Shown piece after piece: positions 8,098-14,959 of a stretch of 21,366 nt of DNA (its first letter is position 1; the number at the start of each line of letters is the position of its first letter). Below the pieces are notes generated by a model, which saw only the letters and a program-made list of their open reading frames with translations, was not told where the DNA came from and did no database searches. The DNA comes from Anaerolineae bacterium (GTDB lineage Bacteria > Chloroflexota > Anaerolineae > B4-G1 > SLSP01). The stretch covers positions 1-21,366 of the forward strand of contig JAFGNI010000713.1 of assembly GCA_016927095.1 (NCBI GenBank). The letters are read 5' to 3'. The position numbers and the translations under genes are program-made.

Positions 8098-8122
8098 GGG
8101 GCCAGACAAGGAAAAATGAGGC

Positions 8123-8200
8123 ATGGTTACCCTACAAGCAGGCAAAGGCTTCCTGGTCGTTCCAGGTGTCGTCTCGTTTACGCGCGCGCACCGTTCCTAG
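8123..8200 (+). CDS. Putative 25-residue leader peptide of the ABC-F attenuator
   Basis: A 25-codon open frame starts about 19 nt after the predicted transcription start. It is preceded by AAGGA (8108-8112) with 10 nt spacing. The peptide begins MVTLQAGKG and ends in SFTRAHRS. Its TAG stop (8198-8200) lies exactly in the loop of the first leader hairpin. Short leader ORFs upstream of ABC-F antibiotic-resistance genes are known to sense ribosome stalling. This frame has no homology that I recognise, so the call rests on position, ribosome binding site and the hairpins. An alternative start at 8116 in another frame has the AAGGA too close. Confidence 0.45.
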   Translation: MVTLQAGKGFLVVPGVVSFTRAHRS

Positions 8201-8224
8201 CGGTGCGCCCCCTGACGAGACAAC
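8168..8224 (+). promoter_or_regulatory. Leader hairpin (anti-antiterminator candidate) before the ABC-F gene
   Basis: The inner stem GCGCACCG (8186-8193) pairs with CGGTGCGC (8201-8208) across a 7-nt loop that contains the leader-peptide stop codon. An outer stem GTCTCGT (8171-8177) pairs with ACGAGAC (8215-8221) and extends to 8168/8224 with one mismatch. The 3' arm can instead pair with the 5' arm of the downstream terminator: 8202-8210 with 8256-8264, nine pairs including three G-U. The two structures exclude each other, as in classical attenuators. Confidence 0.55.
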
Positions 8225-8250
8225 GCTGAATTGCGTACGTGAACTATCGA

Positions 8251-8280
8251 GCCGTGGGCGCGCTCGCGCCCGCGGCTTTT
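8251..8280 (+). terminator. Intrinsic terminator within the ABC-F leader
   Basis: GCCGTGGGCGC (8251-8261) and GCGCCCGCGGC (8266-8276) form an 11-bp GC-rich stem with one G-U pair and a 4-nt loop, followed at once by TTTT and then CCTT. It lies downstream of the predicted ABC-F promoter and 80 nt before the ABC-F start codon, so it would attenuate that transcript. It may also end read-through from the kinase gene. A further small stem (GCCGCG/CGCGGC, about 8313-8334) lies between it and the ribosome binding site. Confidence 0.75.
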
Positions 8281-8359
8281 CCTTGCATCCGAACCCTTCA
8301 TCCCCATCCTCTGCCGCCGCGCGAGCCTCGCGGCATGACAGACAGAGGAGATCAGACCA

Positions 8360-9991
8360 ATGAGTGCTGTTCAGATTCACCTTGACCGCGTCCAATACCA
8401 TCACGGCGCCGAGCTGATTCTGGAGGCCGTCTCCTGGGAGATCCAGGAAGGCCAAAAGATTGGGCTCGTCGGCCCAAACGGTGCTGGCAAGTCGACCTTG
8501 CTGCGCCTGATCACCGGCGAGCTACAGCGTGACGAAGGCCACATCGTCCACCACGCCACGCGCATCGGGTACCTGGCACAGGATCCGGTATTCAAGGCCG
8601 GCACAACGGTATGGGACACCGTGCTCAGCGCCAACACCGACCTTCATGCCGTCGAGACGCGAATGCGGATGCTGGAAGCCCGCATGGGCGATCCAGAGGT
8701 ACTCAGCGACGCCAGCGCCTTCGAGCGCGTGCTGGCACAGCACGCACGCGCCCAGGAAGCCTTCGAGGAACTGGAGGGCTATCGCTACGAAAGCCGCTGC
8801 CGCCAAGCGCTACAGACGGTGGGCTTCGTGGACCGAGACTTCGATCTCCCGGTCGGCGTGCTCTCGGGAGGGCAGAAGAAGATGCTGGGCCTGGCGATGT
8901 TATTGGCGATCGACTGCGATGTCCTCCTGCTGGATGAGCCCGACAACCACCTGGATCTACCGGGCAAGGCGCGGCTGGAGCAGTTCATCCTGGGCTTTGC
9001 CGGCACGGTTGTGATCGTGTCCCACGACCGCTATCTGCTGGACGAGACCGTCTCGTTCATCGCCGAGGTCGAGGACCACCGGATCACGCTCTACCAGGGG
9101 AACTACTCAGCCTACGCCACGGAGAAGCAACTGCGCCTCCTGCGGCAACAACAGCTCTACGAGGCCCAACAGAAGGAGATCCAGCGTATCGAGGAAGCCA
9201 TCGCGCGCTTCGAACTCTGGGCCAGCCTTGTGATCAACGAGCGGCACATCCGCCAGGCACGCTCACGGCAGAAGATGTTGGCACGTATGGACAGGATTGA
9301 GAAGCCGTTGATGGAGCGTGAGACGATGGGCCTGGCGCTCGACGGCTGGCGCGGCTCCAATAAGGTTTTGGAGATCATAGAACTGGACAAGGCCTTTGGT
9401 GATGACGTAGTGCTGCTCGGACTCAACTTGCTGATCTGGCGAGGCGAACGGGTCGGCCTCCTAGGTGCCAACGGATCGGGCAAGAGCGTGCTCCTTCGCT
9501 GCATCTTGGGTCAGGAGACGCCGACCTCCGGTGTCATCAAGGTCGGGCCCAGCGTCCGGATCGGTACCTACGCCCAGGAGCACGAGACGCTCGATCCCAG
9601 CCGCACCCTGATCGAGGAGATCTGGAACGCCAAGTCGATGTCCGAACACGCGGCGGTCAACTTCCTGCGCCGTTTCCTCTTTCCCTATCGCCGGACGCGG
9701 GACACCGTTGCCACGCTTTCGGGCGGAGAGCGCAGCCGGCTACAACTGGCCAAGCTTATGCTCTCCGACGCCAACTTCCTGCTCCTGGACGAGCCGACCA
9801 ACAACCTTGATCTGCCGTCCTGCGAGGTCCTGGAGCAGGCGCTGGACGAGTTTGAGGGCACGGTCCTCGTCATCTCCCACGACCGTTACTTCCTGGACCG
9901 GACGGTGACGCGCATCGTTGACCTGGAGGATGGGGCCCTCACGGAATATGCCGGGGACTACACGTACTACCGCGAGCGGCGCCAGGGCTGA
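8360..9991 (+). CDS. ABC-F family ATPase (ribosome-associated, EttA/Uup/ARE type)
   Basis: The 543-residue protein has two ABC ATPase domains and no membrane segment, which defines the ABC-F family of ribosome-binding translation or antibiotic-protection factors. Domain 1 has Walker A GPNGAGKS (38-45), signature LSGGQ (168-172) and Walker B LLLDEPDNHLD (189-199). Domain 2 has Walker A GANGSGKS (369-376), signature LSGGE (453-457) and LLLDEPTNNLD (474-484). A charged helical linker (about 255-320) joins them, as expected for the P-site tRNA interaction motif. There is no long C-terminal extension. The AGAGGAG ribosome binding site (8344-8350) fixes the ATG at 8360. The structured leader with a terminator suggests induction by ribosome stalling, as for resistance-type ABC-F genes. 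A housekeeping translation factor remains possible; sequence alone does not decide the subtype. Confidence 0.93.
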   Translation: MSAVQIHLDRVQYHHGAELILEAVSWEIQEGQKIGLVGPNGAGKSTLLRLITGELQRDEGHIVHHATRIGYLAQDPVFKAGTTVWDTVLSANTDLHAVETRMRMLEARMGDPEVLSDASAFERVLAQHARAQEAFEELEGYRYESRCRQALQTVGFVDRDFDLPVGVLSGGQKKMLGLAMLLAIDCDVLLLDEPDNHLDLPGKARLEQFILGFAGTVVIVSHDRYLLDETVSFIAEVEDHRITLYQGNYSAYATEKQLRLLRQQQLYEAQQKEIQRIEEAIARFELWASLVINERHIRQARSRQKMLARMDRIEKPLMERETMGLALDGWRGSNKVLEIIELDKAFGDDVVLLGLNLLIWRGERVGLLGANGSGKSVLLRCILGQETPTSGVIKVGPSVRIGTYAQEHETLDPSRTLIEEIWNAKSMSEHAAVNFLRRFLFPYRRTRDTVATLSGGERSRLQLAKLMLSDANFLLLDEPTNNLDLPSCEVLEQALDEFEGTVLVISHDRYFLDRTVTRIVDLEDGALTEYAGDYTYYRERRQG

Positions 9992-10013
9992 ACGAAGCCA
10001 AATGCCTTGTCTG

Positions 10014-10022
10014 TGGTATAAT
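10014..10022 (+). promoter_or_regulatory. Extended -10 promoter of mazEF
   Basis: TGGTATAAT, identical to the ABC-F promoter core, lies 27 bp upstream of the mazE start codon. No -35 hexamer is evident. The predicted transcription start (about 10029) falls inside the TGTATATACA palindrome described separately. Confidence 0.65.
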
Positions 10023-10025
10023 CAT

Positions 10026-10035
10026 TGTATATACA
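10026..10035. promoter_or_regulatory. Candidate MazE/MazEF operator palindrome
   Basis: TGTATATACA is a perfect 10-bp palindrome lying between the -10 element and the mazE ribosome binding site. MazE-type antitoxins repress their own operon by binding AT-rich palindromes near the start of transcription, so this is a reasonable operator candidate. The site is short and could be chance. Confidence 0.4.
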
Positions 10036-10049
10036 TTCGGGAGGACGAG

Positions 10050-10292
10050 ATGGAGACACGCGTCAAGAAATGGGGTAACAGCCTGGCGTTGCGGATTCCT
10101 AAGCCGCTGGCGATTGAGGCCGGGATTGAGGAAGAGACGCTCATTGAGCTTGTCCTGGAGGAGGGCCGCCTTCACATTGTCCCCGTCGCGGAGCCCGAGC
10201 CAACGCTCGAGCAACTCCTGGCACAAGTCACCGAAGAGAACCGCCACGGGGAGATTGACACTGGAGCCTCACAAGGCGTGGAGGTATGGTAG
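10050..10292 (+). CDS. mazE: MazE-family antitoxin (AbrB/MazE swapped-hairpin DNA-binding protein)
   Basis: This 80-residue protein is the antitoxin of a type II toxin-antitoxin pair. It binds and inhibits MazF and autoregulates the operon. The N-terminal swapped-hairpin domain is clear: TRVKKWGNSLALRIPKPLA (3-21), then an acidic strand region ending in GRLHIVPV (39-46). The C-terminal toxin-binding tail has the family motif LEQLLAQVTEENRHGEIDTG (53-72) and ends in VEVW, like MazE of E. coli and relatives. A GGGAGG ribosome binding site (10039-10044) sets the start at 10050; longer in-frame starts would run back into the ABC-F gene. The stop overlaps the mazF start, a sign of translational coupling. 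Confidence 0.93.
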   Translation: METRVKKWGNSLALRIPKPLAIEAGIEEETLIELVLEEGRLHIVPVAEPEPTLEQLLAQVTEENRHGEIDTGASQGVEVW

Positions 10293-10627
10293 ACGACTAT
10301 GTCCCGGAGCGCGGCGACATCGTCTGGCTGTTGTTCAACCCTCAGGCTGGTCATGAGCAGGCAGGACGGCGTCCTGCCCTCATCTTGTCGCCTGCTGCAT
10401 ACAATGGCAAAGTAGACCTGGCAATCGTGTGTCTTGTTACCAGGCAGGTGAAGGGCTATCCGTTTGAGGTTCCCTTGCCGGCTGGTCTTGATGTGGATGG
10501 CGTGGTATTGGCAGACCAGGTCAAGAGCCTTGACTGGCGTGCCAGAGATGCTACCTATATGGGGCACGTGCCCCCCGCGGTCGTCAGCAAGGTACTCGGG
10601 AAGCTCAGACTGCTCCTCGCTGACTAG
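10286..10627 (+). CDS. mazF: MazF-family mRNA-cleaving toxin (PemK/MazF endoribonuclease)
   Basis: The 113-residue protein matches E. coli-type MazF along its length. MazF is a ribosome-independent, sequence-specific endoribonuclease that arrests growth when MazE is degraded. Visible family motifs are YVPERGDIVWLLFNP (5-19), EQAGRRPALILSP (24-36), KGYPFEVPLP (56-65) and VLADQVKSLDWRARDAT (74-90). The residues corresponding to E. coli Glu24 and Arg29 are at the same positions, so the enzyme looks intact. The ATG lies inside the last codons of mazE (7-nt overlap), which couples translation. The gene ends near a GC-rich inverted repeat and faces the fumarase gene tail to tail. Chromosomal mazEF modules are often accessory, but nothing here marks a recent insertion. 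Confidence 0.95.
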   Translation: MVDDYVPERGDIVWLLFNPQAGHEQAGRRPALILSPAAYNGKVDLAIVCLVTRQVKGYPFEVPLPAGLDVDGVVLADQVKSLDWRARDATYMGHVPPAVVSKVLGKLRLLLAD

Positions 10628-10655
10628 GGACAGGCCGGCCTAGTCACCGGTCCCT
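10621..10655. terminator. Inverted repeats in the mazF/fumarase convergent junction (possible bidirectional terminator)
   Basis: TGACTAGG (10621-10628) pairs with CCTAGTCA (10639-10646), an 8-bp stem that overlaps the mazF stop codon. An alternative stem AGGGAC (10626-10631)/GTCCCT (10650-10655) overlaps it. Both sit between two convergent genes, where a shared terminator would be expected. There is no T-tract on either strand, so intrinsic termination is doubtful. Confidence 0.35.
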
Positions 10656-10668
10656 GAGGAAGAGGGCG

Positions 10669-12102
10669 CTAGACGCCGGGTTCGGTCATCCTGCGCGGAT
10701 CGAGCAGATCATCCAGCTCCGCTTCCGGCAGCACCTGCCACGCGAGCGCGACCTCGCGTACGGTCTTGCCGGTATGCTGGGCCTCTTTCGCGATCTCAGC
10801 GGCGCGGTCGTAGCCGATAGCAGGGACCAGGGCTGTTGCCAGAGCCAGGTTGCGCGAAACAAGGGACTGGCACTGTTCGACATCCACCTCCAAGCCGGCA
10901 ACACAGCGATCGGCGAAGTTACGCGTCGCATTGGCCAACATTGCGGTCGCCGCCAACGTGTTGTGGATTAGCAATGGCATCATCAAGTTCAGCTCGAAGG
11001 CGCCCCCTAGCCCACCCAATGTGTTGGCAGCGTCATAGCCCACCACCTGAGCGCAGACCATGATGAGTGCTTCCGCAATCACGGGATTCACCTTGCCCGG
11101 CATAATCGACGATCCGGGCTGCACCGGAGGTAGGCGGAGCTCTCCCAGGCCGTTGCGGGGGCCGGACGCCATCCAGCGAATGTCATTGGCGATCTTGTGA
11201 AGGCTGACCGCGATGGTACGCAGCAAGCCAGAGGCTTCAACCAGGCCATCGCGGGCGGCGTTGGCAGCGACGTGGTTCTCAGCCTCGACGAAGTCGGTGT
11301 CCAACGCCCTATTGAGATGGTCGATGGCAAGGTCCGGGAACCGCGCCGGACAGTTGAGTCCGGTGCCCACGGCCGTCCCTCCCAGCGGGAGCGCCCGCAC
11401 CGCAGACCGGGCCTGTTCAGCCCTCACCACGCTGGCACGGGCCTGCGCGGCATAGCCGCCGAAGACCTGGCCCATCCGAATAGGCGTCGCATCCTGTAGA
11501 TGCGTGCGCCCGGTCTTGACGATGTCGTCAAAGGCGATCGCCTTAGCTTTCAACGCCTCTGCTAGCATGTCGAGCGCGGGGATCAGCTCATCCCGGAGGG
11601 CAAGCGAGAGCGCGACGTGGGCTGCGGTCGGGATTACATCATTGCTGGACTGGCTGCGATTGACATGATCATTGGGATGCACGCCGGGCGCCTGCTTACC
11701 CCGAGCAGCAGCCAGATGGTGTGCGGCCCGCGCTGCAATCACCTCGTTGGCGTTCATGTTAGTGCTCGTGCCCGAACCGGTCTGGAAGACGTCCACAGGA
11801 AAGTGCGCGTCCCAGTCCCCGGCGATGACCTCATCGCAAGCCTGGAGGATGGCGTCGCCAAGCTCAGGATCCAGTAGCCCCAACACGACATTGGCGCGTG
11901 CACAGGCGCGCTTGACCAAGCCGAGGGCCCCGATATACCCACGCGTGAAACAGAGCCCCGAGATCGGGAAGTTCTCCACCGCCCGCTGGGTCTGGGCTCC
12001 CCACAGGGCATCAGCCGGCACGCGCACTTCGCCGAGGGAATCCTTCTCTGTCCTGTAAGGAGCGTCCCATTCACCGGAGAACGCTGTGGATCGTCTGGCC
12101 AT
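10669..12102 (-). CDS. fumC: Class II fumarate hydratase
   Basis: The 477-residue enzyme reversibly hydrates fumarate to L-malate in the TCA cycle and belongs to the aspartase/fumarase superfamily. Catalytic and signature segments are present: QTGSGTSTNMNANEV (107-121), HPNDHVNRSQSSND (142-155), TGRTHLQDATP (197-207) and the superfamily signature GSSIMPGKVNP (330-340). The histidine in TGRTHLQDA favours fumarase; aspartases usually have glutamine there. The TSTNMNAN loop is somewhat aspartase-like, so aspartate ammonia-lyase is the alternative. The open frame extends 90 codons further upstream into the G6PD gene, but the ATG at 12102 is chosen because AAGGA lies 9 nt upstream and the conserved sequence begins soon after. 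It is 16 nt downstream of the G6PD stop and so probably cotranscribed. Confidence 0.92.
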   Translation of the reverse strand: MARRSTAFSGEWDAPYRTEKDSLGEVRVPADALWGAQTQRAVENFPISGLCFTRGYIGALGLVKRACARANVVLGLLDPELGDAILQACDEVIAGDWDAHFPVDVFQTGSGTSTNMNANEVIAARAAHHLAAARGKQAPGVHPNDHVNRSQSSNDVIPTAAHVALSLALRDELIPALDMLAEALKAKAIAFDDIVKTGRTHLQDATPIRMGQVFGGYAAQARASVVRAEQARSAVRALPLGGTAVGTGLNCPARFPDLAIDHLNRALDTDFVEAENHVAANAARDGLVEASGLLRTIAVSLHKIANDIRWMASGPRNGLGELRLPPVQPGSSIMPGKVNPVIAEALIMVCAQVVGYDAANTLGGLGGAFELNLMMPLLIHNTLAATAMLANATRNFADRCVAGLEVDVEQCQSLVSRNLALATALVPAIGYDRAAEIAKEAQHTGKTVREVALAWQVLPEAELDDLLDPRRMTEPGV

Positions 12103-12118
12103 AGACCTGTGTCCTTCG

Positions 12119-13567
12119 TCAGCCTTCATCGCCGGTGCAGCCGTGGTACCAGATGCTGTCCTCGCGCCCGACCAGGTCGTTAGCAGCTTCTGGTCCCCAC
12201 GATCCGATCTCGTAAGGCCGTGGATCGCCGCAGGCAGGCAGTGGGTCAATGATCTTCCACGCCAGCTCGATCTCGTCGGCACGGGTGAACAGCGAAGCGT
12301 CGCCCTGCAGAGCATCCAGCAGCAGCCGCTCGTAGGCCTCGGGTAGGGCCCCATCACCGAAATCCTGGTCATAGCGGAAGCCCATGTTCACCGGTGCAGT
12401 GCGCATCCCTGCCCCAGGGTGTTTGGTCTCAAAGGTGAGACGTATCGCCTCGTCCGGTTGGATGCACAGGGCCAGACGATTGGGCTTGAGGTCTACGTTC
12501 TCCGGGAAGAGCAGGTGCGGCACGTGCTTGAACACCAGCGTGACCTCAGTGGACTTCTCCTGCAACCCCTTGCCGGATCGCAGGTAGAAAGGCACGCCCT
12601 GCCAACGCCAGTTATCAACGTAGAAGCGCAGCGCCGCATACGTCGGCGTCGTCGAATCCGAGGATACCCCCTCCTCATCCAGATAGCCCTCGTATTGACC
12701 GAAGACCACATCCTCCGCTGCCGAGGACCGGACCGCCCGCAGCACCTTCACCTTCTCGTCCCGAAGCGCATCGGCACTGAAGGTCGCAGGGGGCTCCATC
12801 GCCGTCAGGGTGAGGAGCTGCAGGAGGTGGTTCTGGAACATGTCACGCAGCACGCCGGCCTTGTCGTAGTACCCACCGCGACGCCCTACCACAACCGATT
12901 CGGTGACGCTGATCTGGACGTGGTCAATGTACGATCGGCTCCAGAGGGGTTCGAAGATGGCGTTGGCAAAACGGAAGGTCAGGATGTTCTGGACCGTCTC
13001 CTTGCCCAGGTAATGATCGATCCGGAAGACTTGATCCTCATCGAAGGCCCGATGGATGCGATCGTTGAGCTCACGCGCGCTCTCGAAGTCGTGCCCGAAG
13101 GGCTTCTCAACCACGATCCGCGTCCAGCCACGCTCACTATGGTTCAGCCCCGCCTTGCCTAGCTGCTCCACCACAACGGAGTAGACCACTGGGGGGACAG
13201 AGAGGTAGAATAGGCGGTTGCCCTGGGTGCCATCCTCCCTATCGAAGATCGCCAGCCTCTCCGCCAGGCGACGGTAGGTCGCAGGATCGTCGTAGTCTCC
13301 CTGGAGGTAGCTGTGCCGGTCCGCAAAACCACTCCAGAGGTGACACACGTGCGGCTTGTGCCGGGCATAGGCCTCGACACCCTCGTAGAGGTGATCGCGA
13401 AAGGCCTCATCGCTGAACTCTGACCGCGCCACGCCAAGAATCCGGATGCTCTCCGGCAGCATACCCTCACAGGCAAGCGTGTGCAAGGCCGGAACGAGCT
13501 TGCGCTGTGTCAGATCACCCGATGCGCCAAAGATCACGATAGTGGATGGTACCCCGCTGCTCTGCAT
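12119..13567 (-). CDS. zwf: Glucose-6-phosphate 1-dehydrogenase
   Basis: This 482-residue enzyme oxidises glucose 6-phosphate to 6-phosphogluconolactone with NAD(P)+, the entry to the oxidative pentose phosphate pathway. The N-terminal Rossmann motif is IFGASGDLTQRKL (12-24). EKPFG is at 154-158, the active-site signature RIDHYLGKE at 182-190, and a second conserved histidine lies in FQNHLLQ (244-250). PFYLRSGKGL (327-335) and the C-terminal GSWGP are also typical. The ATG at 13567 has an AGGGGAGG-rich ribosome binding site just upstream; an in-frame start 31 codons earlier would add a non-conserved extension that crosses the probable promoter. Length fits the family. The fumarase gene follows after 16 nt. 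Neither 6-phosphogluconolactonase nor 6-phosphogluconate dehydrogenase is adjacent. Confidence 0.97.
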   Translation of the reverse strand: MQSSGVPSTIVIFGASGDLTQRKLVPALHTLACEGMLPESIRILGVARSEFSDEAFRDHLYEGVEAYARHKPHVCHLWSGFADRHSYLQGDYDDPATYRRLAERLAIFDREDGTQGNRLFYLSVPPVVYSVVVEQLGKAGLNHSERGWTRIVVEKPFGHDFESARELNDRIHRAFDEDQVFRIDHYLGKETVQNILTFRFANAIFEPLWSRSYIDHVQISVTESVVVGRRGGYYDKAGVLRDMFQNHLLQLLTLTAMEPPATFSADALRDEKVKVLRAVRSSAAEDVVFGQYEGYLDEEGVSSDSTTPTYAALRFYVDNWRWQGVPFYLRSGKGLQEKSTEVTLVFKHVPHLLFPENVDLKPNRLALCIQPDEAIRLTFETKHPGAGMRTAPVNMGFRYDQDFGDGALPEAYERLLLDALQGDASLFTRADEIELAWKIIDPLPACGDPRPYEIGSWGPEAANDLVGREDSIWYHGCTGDEG

Positions 13568-13603
13568 TGCCCCTCCCCTTACGTCTAGACACGAGCGCGA
13601 TTC

Positions 13604-13609
13604 ATTATA
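13604..13609 (-). promoter_or_regulatory. Putative -10 element of the zwf-fumC transcript
   Basis: On the minus strand a perfect TATAAT lies 36 bp upstream of the G6PD start codon. The hexamer 17 bp further upstream is a poor -35. The remaining intergenic stretch up to the PspC gene (13610-13729) shows only a small inverted repeat (GCGGT/ACCGC around 13653-13665) and no gene. Confidence 0.5.
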
Positions 13610-13729
13610 TCGGCGTTGACCTGGAAATGAAGAGGCTGGAGGCCGGACCAAGGCGGTCAAACCGCTCGATCTCGACCTCTAGCCGTGCACAGGGTACCGC
13701 ACGCGTCCGTGGCGGGACGCGGGGTGAAC

Positions 13730-13915
13730 TTAGCGTCTGCGGGGGATGATGATCCAGAGAAGCATATAGGGCACCAAGCCCGGCAGCCCACCTGGCACCA
13801 ACAGAATCAGGAAGAGCAGCCGGAACCAGAAGGGCGCGATTCCGTAGAACTCACCCAGTCCCCCACATACCCCAGCGATGATGCCATTCTCTCGTCGTAG
13901 TTTTCCACTCGCCAT
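13730..13915 (-). CDS. Small PspC-domain membrane protein
   Basis: The 61-residue protein is a single PspC domain. It begins with a short basic N-terminus and the hallmark GIIAGVCGGLGEFYGI (11-26), followed by a hydrophobic stretch with a PGGLPGLVPY turn (41-50) that makes one long or two short membrane segments, then a basic IIPRRR tail. PspC domains occur in phage-shock-type envelope stress responses and as stand-alone small membrane proteins in Chloroflexota and Actinobacteria; the exact role is unknown. A strong GGAGGTGA site lies 8 nt before the ATG at 13915, which selects it over a nearby out-of-frame ATG at 13919. The gene is divergent from the Ig-like/pth/mfd operon and lies 162 bp upstream of zwf on the same strand. 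Confidence 0.88.
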   Translation of the reverse strand: MASGKLRRENGIIAGVCGGLGEFYGIAPFWFRLLFLILLVPGGLPGLVPYMLLWIIIPRRR

Positions 13916-13983
13916 TCATGTCACCTCCATTCGTCGCTCTGACTAGTACTACGGGATACTGGACATGGAGTTGCATGCAGCGA

Positions 13984-14031
13984 CGTTGGAACGTTTGAAC
14001 ATTCGAACGTTCAAACGTGGCAACGTTATTT
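13984..14031. repeat. Octamer array (6 x 8 bp) with an embedded long palindrome
   Basis: Six 8-bp units run without a break, with a consensus close to CGTTNGAA. The units themselves are near-palindromic, so the array folds: ACGTTTGAAC (13991-14000) is an exact inverted copy of GTTCAAACGT (14009-14018) around an 8-nt centre. The arms extend outward to 13985 and 14024 with two mismatches. It lies 10 bp upstream of the -35 of the Ig-like/pth/mfd operon, between divergent genes. It could be an operator, a hairpin, or a mobile repeat. Confidence 0.65.
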
Positions 14032-14041
14032 CGGACTCTCG

Positions 14042-14069
14042 TTGACAAGACCTTCAACCATGCTAGACT
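14042..14069 (+). promoter_or_regulatory. Sigma-70-type promoter of the Ig-like/pth/mfd operon
   Basis: TTGACA (14042-14047) is a perfect -35. After 16 bp it is followed by TAGACT (14064-14069), which has a TG extension (14061-14062). Predicted transcription start is about 14076, leaving a short leader with a GAGGAG ribosome binding site before the ATG at 14102. The TTG of the -35 also opens a longer reading frame, which is therefore unlikely to be the real start. Confidence 0.65.
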
Positions 14070-14101
14070 ACCTTGTCGGAAATCTCTCACGAGGAGCCCA
14101 A

Positions 14102-14959
14102 ATGGTCAGAAAGCAAGATCTGTCACCGGTGAGCCTGGCGAACCCTCGCCGCGCTCCCAGCTCTGGACGTCACGACGGGCGCGGACCCCGGCCACTGTGC
14201 CTGCTGCTCCTCCTGACAGTCTGCCTAAGTGCTCTATCACCTCGGGTGGGCCTTGCTGCGCCGGTGGCGCAGCAATCGGTTATGGTCATCACATCGCCCA
14301 CCGAGGGCACGATGTTGAGTGGCCAAGTGGAGATCCGTGGCACCGCGACCCACCCGAACTTCAACTCCTACGGTGTGCTCTACGCCAGCGGCGCGCGGGT
14401 TACCGGTGAGACCAACTGGCGGTTGGATAGCCCCATCGCTTGGAATGTGCCGACCATGGTCGTGAACGGCGTCTTAGGCACCTGGGACACGACACAAGTT
14501 CCCAATGGCCAGTATGTGCTGGCCCTCGCGGTCTTTGAGGTGGGTAACGAGACGCCGATGGTCTACTTCATCAACAACCTGACGGTCAACAACGAGGAGG
14601 CGACACCGACGCCGGAACCCACCGAGACGCCGGAAGCCGAGGAGCCAGGCGCAGAACCCACGGCCGATGAGGCAGCGCCACCGCCTGCAGCCCCCACCAT
14701 CGCGCTGCCGCCGACCTCGACCCCACGGCCCACGGCCACCATCGTGGCCGGCGCCGCCGCTGACGAGGAGAATGACGGCGACGACGGCGAGGGTGGGCTC
14801 TTGCCATCGGACATCTTCTCGGTGGATGCGGTCAAGGAGGCCTTCAAGACCGGCGCGCAGCTCGCTCTTCTGATCTACGCCGTCGGCATCCTTTATGCGT
14901 TGACGAAGGCTGCCATTCGCTACTATCTGCGACAGACCAGGAGCAAATCGGGCTCGTGA
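14102..14959 (+). CDS. Exported, membrane-anchored Ig-like domain protein of unknown function
   Basis: I do not recognise a named gene. The 285-residue protein has a long basic N-region and a hydrophobic signal segment (about 31-47, PLCLLLLLTVCLSAL) with possible cleavage near GLAA. A beta-sandwich Ig-like domain follows (about 60-163), starting ITSPTEGTMLSGQVEIRGTA and containing GTWDTTQVPNGQYVLALAVF, typical of bacterial Ig-like surface modules. A Thr/Pro/Glu-rich linker (165-215) and an acidic patch (221-231) come next. One C-terminal membrane helix (about 252-271) ends in a basic tail, giving an outside-facing Ig domain anchored at its C-terminus. The start at 14102 has a GAGGAG site. The gene overlaps pth by GTGA, so it heads an operon with pth and mfd, two unrelated housekeeping genes; this link says nothing clear about its role. 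Confidence 0.8.
   Translation: MVRKQDLSPVSLANPRRAPSSGRHDGRGPRPLCLLLLLTVCLSALSPRVGLAAPVAQQSVMVITSPTEGTMLSGQVEIRGTATHPNFNSYGVLYASGARVTGETNWRLDSPIAWNVPTMVVNGVLGTWDTTQVPNGQYVLALAVFEVGNETPMVYFINNLTVNNEEATPTPEPTETPEAEEPGAEPTADEAAPPPAAPTIALPPTSTPRPTATIVAGAAADEENDGDDGEGGLLPSDIFSVDAVKEAFKTGAQLALLIYAVGILYALTKAAIRYYLRQTRSKSGS

Noticed and set aside
12103..12372. 90-codon N-terminal extension of fumarase
   Set aside because: It overlaps the G6PD coding sequence, is unlike fumarase, and the ATG at 12102 has a ribosome binding site and the expected length.
12419..13162. Plus-strand open frame of 247 codons opposite zwf
   Set aside because: Antisense shadow of the G6PD reading frame; no family motif and no ribosome binding site.
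14042..14101. TTG start giving a 20-residue longer Ig-like protein
   Set aside because: The TTG is part of a TTGACA -35 element, there is no ribosome binding site before it, and the ATG at 14102 has a good GAGGAG site and a normal signal peptide layout.
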